A stretch of 64,000 nt of DNA from Tubulanus polymorphus (taxonomy: Eukaryota > Nemertea > Palaeonemertea > Tubulaniformes > Tubulanidae). Each line of letters opens with the position of its first letter. The stretch's first letter is position 1. The stretch spans positions 1,674,001 to 1,738,000 of the forward strand of contig NC_134031.1 in the NCBI RefSeq assembly GCF_964204645.1, given 5' to 3'. The notes under the pieces are model-generated. The model did not search any database. It worked only from the letters and a program-made list of their open reading frames with translations, and was not told the origin of the DNA. Positions 59,801-64,000 of this stretch are shown piece by piece. Position numbers and translations under genes: made by a program.

Positions 59801-60554
59801 GTGACTGTCGGATGTACTTTTAACAATGAAGTGAGTCTTGTTGGACGCAGATGAATTCTGTATTTTGGGGGTGTTTATAGGTGGACAAGTACGCAACAGA
59901 AAATGAGCGGATTTCCAAACCCTTCAGTATCGTGTACACAATCTTAAGCGTTATCTGGATAGGAAGCGATGGCAAGTTTTTATGGAATGGAGCCTTTCAG
60001 TAATTCCCATGGTTTTGTTAAAGACTGGTATCAACATTTAACTTAGGGGTCAACTCGATTGAAAATGAATTGAGTTAGGCACCCCAGGTTATAGTTATTG
60101 ATACTAGTCTATAAAACTGAGCCCTAGTTGTCATTCGGACAAACGAGAGTTTATTCATCACCGACAAATATCTGAATTAATAATATATGAAAGCCTGAAT
60201 AGATAATAAGACTACAACCCACTACATGTATATAGTAATTCAAAAGACTAAAAATGACATTCAATAAAAACAGAAATCAATCGACACCTTTTCAAACTCT
60301 CTTGAAACCATCGTCACGTGGGAAATAAATGTCGTTTTATATCTCTGAATTTATATGCAGTGGGTGAAATCTTATTGAATAAGTAAATTTCAGATTGATG
60401 AATAACGTTGTGTTTATACTGTTCATTTCGTTTCAGATTGTACGGATTTGAAATACACCCTATGGCTTACCAGTTACAGGTACAAGCTCACTGTCGTCAT
60501 CGAACCGCCAGTCGTGCTCGCACCGCTGTTAAAACAACTCCGCTTTATAAGTGA
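50857..60554 (+). CDS. CSNK2B: Casein kinase II regulatory subunit beta
   Basis: The canonical start is ATG 52486 ([20 protein letters not shown], with the N-terminal autophosphorylation serines). Coding exons are 52486-52557, 52687-52789, 53230-53345, 53662-53737, 54486-54675, plus one of two last exons: 57066-57174 (221 residues) or 60437-60554 (224 residues). All junctions are in frame. Visible blocks include the acidic loop ([17 protein letters not shown]), [20 protein letters not shown] and [15 protein letters not shown], whose four cysteines bind the structural zinc at the dimer interface, and [16 protein letters not shown]. The protein is the dimeric regulatory core of the CK2 kinase. 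An upstream exon candidate (50857-50889, donor GTAGG) and an exon ending at 51825 precede the start; the latter is open in frame with it. It is almost identical to vertebrate CK2 beta up to the last exon. Confidence 0.95.
51620..51825 (+). CDS. Possible in-frame N-terminal extension exon of CSNK2B
   Basis: An ATG at 51620 opens 68 full codons to a strong GTAAGT donor at 51826. Splicing to the acceptor before 52458 continues in frame through TCYRLYKEE into the canonical MSSSEE start. The peptide is basic and Asn/Lys-rich ([28 protein letters not shown]). An in-frame TAA lies a few codons upstream of the ATG. It could also be untranslated leader that happens to be open. Confidence 0.4.
53405..53585. 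repeat. Foldback element in CSNK2B intron
   Basis: Long inverted arms: ACATAGGTTAACTATTTAAC with CGCTTTCGCTACTAATGTATA on the left, and TATATACTAGTAGCGAAAGC with ATAGTTAACCTATATAG on the right. ACAAGACGAGTAG and CTACTTGTCT extend the pairing outwards. Confidence 0.75.
53835..53977. repeat. Inverted-repeat element, family B (TTAACCCTTTCAGTGC ends)
   Basis: The ends GATTAACCCTTTCAGTGC and CACTGAAAGAGTTAATGAT are inverted complements. The inside carries CACCGCAGTGCGGTGTA, itself a small palindrome. It lies in the CSNK2B intron before the exon at 54486. Confidence 0.75.
56505..56606. repeat. 35-base tandem repeat, three copies
   Basis: The unit begins TGTGTAAACCTAAATGACAA. It lies in the CSNK2B intron upstream of the first alternative last exon. 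Confidence 0.9.
57066..57174 (+). CDS. CSNK2B: CSNK2B alternative last exon A
   Basis: It follows a CTAG acceptor and continues the codon split AG|G left by the exon ending at 54675. It reads [20 protein letters not shown], then [16 protein letters not shown] and a TAG stop. This is the closer match to the vertebrate C-terminus, which has [20 protein letters not shown]. Confidence 0.9.
57896..58140. repeat. Imperfect minisatellite, TATGTCTGGTAATACCTC units
   Basis: About ten diverged copies of a unit of 17-25 bases built on GTMTGTCTGGGWATACC. They lie between the two alternative CSNK2B last exons. Confidence 0.75.
58442..58806. repeat. Long copy of inverted-repeat family B
   Basis: The ends TTTAACCCTTTCAGTG and GCGCTGAAAGGGTTAATA are inverted complements. 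The inside holds several CACCGCRSTGCGGGGTA-type motifs, as if the inner palindrome of the 53835-53977 copy had been amplified. Confidence 0.75.
60002..60117. repeat. Foldback element, family A-like (AGACTGGTATCA type)
   Basis: AAAGACTGGTATCAACATTT at the left pairs with GTTATTGATACTAGTCTATA at the right. The middle holds GAAAATGAATTGAGTTA, which recurs in the element at 63652-63734. Confidence 0.6.
60437..60554 (+). CDS. CSNK2B: CSNK2B alternative last exon B
   Basis: It follows a TTTCAG acceptor with the same phase as exon A. It reads [20 protein letters not shown] and then a basic, threonine-containing tail [19 protein letters not shown], with stop TGA at 60552-60554. The first 17 residues duplicate exon A; the tail is unlike it. 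Confidence 0.9.
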
Positions 60555-60848
60555 TGATACGTAGAAACACCGATCAAAATCAACTTTATTTATCACGCAA
60601 GAAAATCAGCTAATATTGCCACCACCTCTTGGCTGTTAAAAATAGTTCCCCATGGCCAGAATGGGCTTGGATTTGGAAGGATCCAGATCGGCTGTAATGA
60701 AAAAGTTAAACTCAAAATTTTTAGTTTAATTGTTATTGTTAACTTATGTTTTCAATGACAATTTAAACTTAACCATTTTTGGCCTTAACTTTTCCATGAA
60801 ACTTGTGGACTGGCTATAACATGAAGTACATGATGACACTGATGTATC

Positions 60849-61183
60849 AGGGTCCCTACGACTCCTTGATTCCTTCTAAATGGAAAATACTTTTGAAGGT
60901 ATTAGAAAATCCTTTAATCTGACGAAAATGCCTGAAACTCCTTTAAACTCTTTCAATTTTGAGAAATAGCTAATTAGATACAACAGAATTTGTACATTAG
61001 ACTACGGCTTGGAACCAGGATCTGTTTGTTACCCTATTAGGCAGTTACCGAATTAGAGTTAGAGTTTAGTTAGTGTCAAGGATGAAAATTTGTTGGGATA
61101 TGAAAGTGATGCAGGTGCTCCCTTAAAATTTGAAATTTTGAAAACTCCTTTCATCCAGGAATGACTGATCTGTAGGGGCCCTG
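60849..61183. repeat. Inverted-repeat element, family D, full copy
   Basis: CAGGGTCCCTAC at 60849 and GTAGGGGCCCTG at 61172 are inverted complements with one mismatch. The inside has ACTCCTTTAAACTCTTTCAA-type blocks. The copy at 14097-14429 is in the opposite order. Confidence 0.75.
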
Positions 61184-62577
61184 TGTATGCCAGTGATTTC
61201 CAGCAGTATATAGAGCCTACTCAGGCAGTCAAGAGGTTCCTAATTATTTTTCATCTTTTTCCTAAAAAGGAAATACGTTTTGTGTAATATGGTCTGGTTA
61301 ATTGCTGTAGTTCAGACATTTGGCTGCTGAAATCGTGTTCATTGTCAAATGATAAATTGACATTTAAAAAACAAGGGTATCCCAGTATGGATATATCACT
61401 GTGAATATTTGGTTCGGTTTATATAATCATGTACTCTAAAACGTTTTAATTATGATTAAATTGAATTGTGGACGTTTCTGGAAATTTCACCAAGAACCTT
61501 TAGTCTGATGTTGGGTTCGCTAGGATCGTAAAGTGACAGCGATCACTGTCGATACAACCACTGCCAGGACTGGATGAAGTGAAAATATGCTTGGTGTCAT
61601 AAGCAACGTTCGCATTTCTTCTGTAAATTCGACTAAACTTTCATCATGTTATCTGTTATTGTATCTGCAGCCTGGAACCTGCGCCTTCACACATTCAGGA
61701 CTGCGGTTTGAAATCTTAAAACTCTTTGAAAATGTGCTGATATTAATGTCTAGAATGGTGATAAAACGTGGTGATGTCCGAGTCTGTGTTCAGGCAGTAG
61801 ATCATTAAACCTCTATAACTTGTAACCAACTTTGCTTTACTGTAACTCAACATTTTTCATCATTAGTTATGTTTGCATATACTATTCTCTCATTGCTTAT
61901 TGCAAAGGTTTAAATCTTTGTCTTCACTTGTACTTAAAAGCTTTAAATTTCAAAAAAGCCATCTAGGCGGTGGGTGGATCCAGGGGATCAGTGGGCCTTG
62001 TACAAGACTTACCCACATGAGAAGCCATTTTCTAGATGAACTCTTAAACTTTTTACTGCCTTATTTTATGAAATCTTATGAACTTGTCTTGCATAATTGA
62101 CAAAATAAGGTGGTTTCTTACTTGCAAATGCGTCTCACTCAAACCGTGAAGGTGACCATTCTAAATGTGCCTTTTCAATGGTAAGAAAAACAAAACCAGC
62201 CTTCAAAAGTAGGCCTTGGATCCGCCTTGCTTTCATTGTAAATATCGGATTATCTTCTTCTATTGTGAGTGTAAAATATTCATAGGCCTATAGAACGTAT
62301 ACAATTGTTATATTCATATCAAAGACAAAAAAAAGAATATTTTCATTTTGGAAGTGGGTTTAATTGGTTAAAAGATCAACGATTTTGTAATTGGAGTCGA
62401 GGACTCCCATCTCATACCCTCTCTTCAGTAATTCTACTTCAGTGAATGTTTTTGGAACAGAGCATCAGGGACGATTTGTTGTATACATAGCATACATATA
62501 TATTTTGTTATGGAAGAGCAATAAAAAATACAAAATTCTTATTTTGAAATGTTTTCGTGTTGTTTACTGCTATATAT

Positions 62578-62705
62578 CCTTAGCCTCCTGTTTCAGAGGA
62601 CTTAATGCGGGATCAGGGAAGCATCCTTAGCCTCCTGATTCAGACAGATCACTCAGGGAAGTATCCTTAGCCTCCTGTTTCAGATCAGAGGACTTAATGC
62701 GGGAA
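62578..62705. repeat. Partial tandem repeat, CCTTAGCCTCCTG units
   Basis: Three copies of CCTTAGCCTCCTGWTTCAGA with variable spacers, two of them followed by AGGACTTAATGCGGG. Confidence 0.75.
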
Positions 62706-63651
62706 CTCATTGGGAATTCAGTGCATCAGGGAATTCATTGCATCATTCACCAGACGGAGGATTGTCAAGAAGATCAACAGTCAAAACCAACTCCATTTTA
62801 ATAGGTTAAACAAAACGAACTAAAAAATTCTGAGATGTTAAATGATTTTATTGTTCAATGTCATGATTAATTATACATAACACAAAAAATAAATTCTGAC
62901 TCTTATTGATTATAAACTAACCTCTTAGGCTTCAGATAAATATATGTAAGAAACTAGCTGATTACTGATACCATGAATTCATCGAGACAGATCTAAAGAT
63001 TTGAGGTTTGAGACATCGGGTTTTGACTCGAAATTTGGGTCTTAAAAGACAAAATTGAATGATGCATATAGCATATAATATATAGCACAACAGCTACAGC
63101 GTTAGAGTAATTAATAAGGTGAGGACATTATCAATGGCTGAACAACCAATAAAACAACACCGATATCTCTCAGCAAATGCTCCATCTAAACCTTAGAGAG
63201 AACTGAATACATTGAAAGAGGTAGGAAAATTTTACGATAGTGAATTACACTACCATGAATTAATTATAAAACAAAAGAGTAAAATGCATTTGAAGGGGCT
63301 GCAATATCAATTCTTATGACACTATAAACAAATTAGCCCCATAGTACGAGTGTACGTTTTTGACGACATAAATAAAACATTTATATTCTTAGGAGACAAA
63401 GTTTGCATCATGAATAGTGGTTTGTTTGTTTGCGTTTTAACTGTTACTTCTTACACTAACAATTTTTCAAGGGAATTCAATTCATTTTTTTTGATGATTA
63501 CATAGGCATCACTCTGCAGCCTGTTCCCTGCACCATTTGGACATTTGATTCCTCTGATACATATGCTCGTTCAGAGACTTCATGTTTTCAAAACTTCACA
63601 AAGAGACGTGCTTAATTGAAAATGAACTATAAAGATCCAAGGCCCAGTTTT

Positions 63652-63734
63652 ATAGACTGGTATCATCTTTAACTCAATTGGAAATGAATTTAGTAAGCCT
63701 CCAGGTTAAAGTTAATACCAGTCTATAGAACTGG
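63652..63734. repeat. Foldback element, family A-like (GGCCCAGTTTTATAGACTGG)
   Basis: GGCCCAGTTTTATAGACTGG and CCAGTCTATAGAACTGGGCC are near-perfect inverted complements at the ends of an 83-base element. Confidence 0.85.
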
Positions 63735-63866
63735 GCCCAGGGGCTGCAGTGGCTGAAAAGTTGGTTAGAGTTAACCAGTGGATAGTTGAAATAGTTGACA
63801 ATTAAGTCTTACTATGGTATTCATCAGCAAGTAATCTTTAACCAACTTTTGAGCAACTGCAGACCC
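63735..63866. repeat. Foldback element, family A-like (GGGGCTGCAGTGGC ends)
   Basis: AAAAGTTGGTTAGAGTTA pairs with TTTAACCAACTTTTGAGC. It directly follows the preceding element, another side-by-side pair as at 11709-11982. Confidence 0.7.
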
Positions 63867-64000
63867 AGATATTTCATCAGCGCATTGTCAAGACTTTCAC
63901 ATTACTTTTCGAATGCCTGAAGGGCTGCTGATTGACACCTGATTTACATACATAATATTTAGAACATAATGTCAGAAAATAAGCGAGAAATTCCGTATTT

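Larger units (their letters stand above)
57175..60436. other. 3' untranslated region of exon A form, or intron of exon B form
   Basis: No further coding exon is supported. The stretch holds a minisatellite near 57920-58140 (units like TATGTCTGGTAATACC), a family B element at 58442-58806, and polyadenylation signals such as AATAAA near 59738. Confidence 0.55.
60555..64000. other. Terminal non-coding region
   Basis: No exon is supported. The stretch contains the CSNK2B 3' untranslated region, a family D element at 60849-61183, a dispersed CAGCCTGGAACCTGC repeat at about 61670-61790 (also at 33255-33445 and 48015-48240), a partial tandem repeat at 62578-62705, and two foldback elements at 63652-63734 and 63735-63866. 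Confidence 0.5.

Overview
This is a window of animal nuclear DNA. Genes are split into many small exons with GT-AG introns, base composition is AT-rich, and the introns are full of short inverted-repeat elements and minisatellites. The genes include GABBR1, BAG6, CSNK2B and dermatopontin families. The divergence of the proteins, a SLIMP-type seryl-tRNA synthetase paralogue and a secreted dermatopontin-domain protein suggest an invertebrate bilaterian, most likely a lophotrochozoan such as a mollusc. The species assignment is inference.

Layout: (1) 801-2908, minus, 3' part of a kelch-repeat gene. (2) 4714-6871, plus, a secreted dermatopontin-domain protein with a C-terminal part that looks like an aerolysin-type beta-pore module. 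(3) 7675-8462, minus, the 3' end of an unrecognised gene. (4) 9184-10333, plus, DNLZ (mitochondrial Hsp70 escort protein). (5) 11315-21273, minus, complete 25-exon BAG6. (6) 21793-24129, plus, COQ4, head-to-head with BAG6. (7) 25291-26750, plus, a TATA-driven gene for a small secreted protein. (8) 28533-43337, minus, GABBR1 (metabotropic GABA-B receptor subunit 1), 16 coding exons with a 5.4 kb repeat-rich first coding intron. (9) 44350-47063, plus, a seryl-tRNA synthetase-like protein with decayed catalytic motifs. (10) 47679-50280, minus, RABGGTB. (11) about 50857-60554, plus, CSNK2B with two alternative last coding exons and a possible in-frame N-terminal extension.

Exon junctions were traced by hand. 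For BAG6, COQ4, DNLZ, GABBR1, RABGGTB, CSNK2B, the dermatopontin gene, the small secreted gene, the synthetase-like gene and the visible kelch exons, every internal junction keeps the reading frame. The total coding lengths are divisible by three; for RABGGTB this counts a separate initiator codon or an internal start.

The most notable large-scale signal is gene content. BAG6, CSNK2B and GABBR1 all lie in or next to the human MHC on 6p21-22, and COQ4 and DNLZ lie on 9q34, one of the MHC paralogous regions. The window therefore looks like a compact piece of the ancient proto-MHC linkage group. No single pathway unites the genes, although DNLZ, COQ4 and the synthetase-like protein are all mitochondrial. 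No RNA genes, CRISPR arrays or viral genes were recognised.
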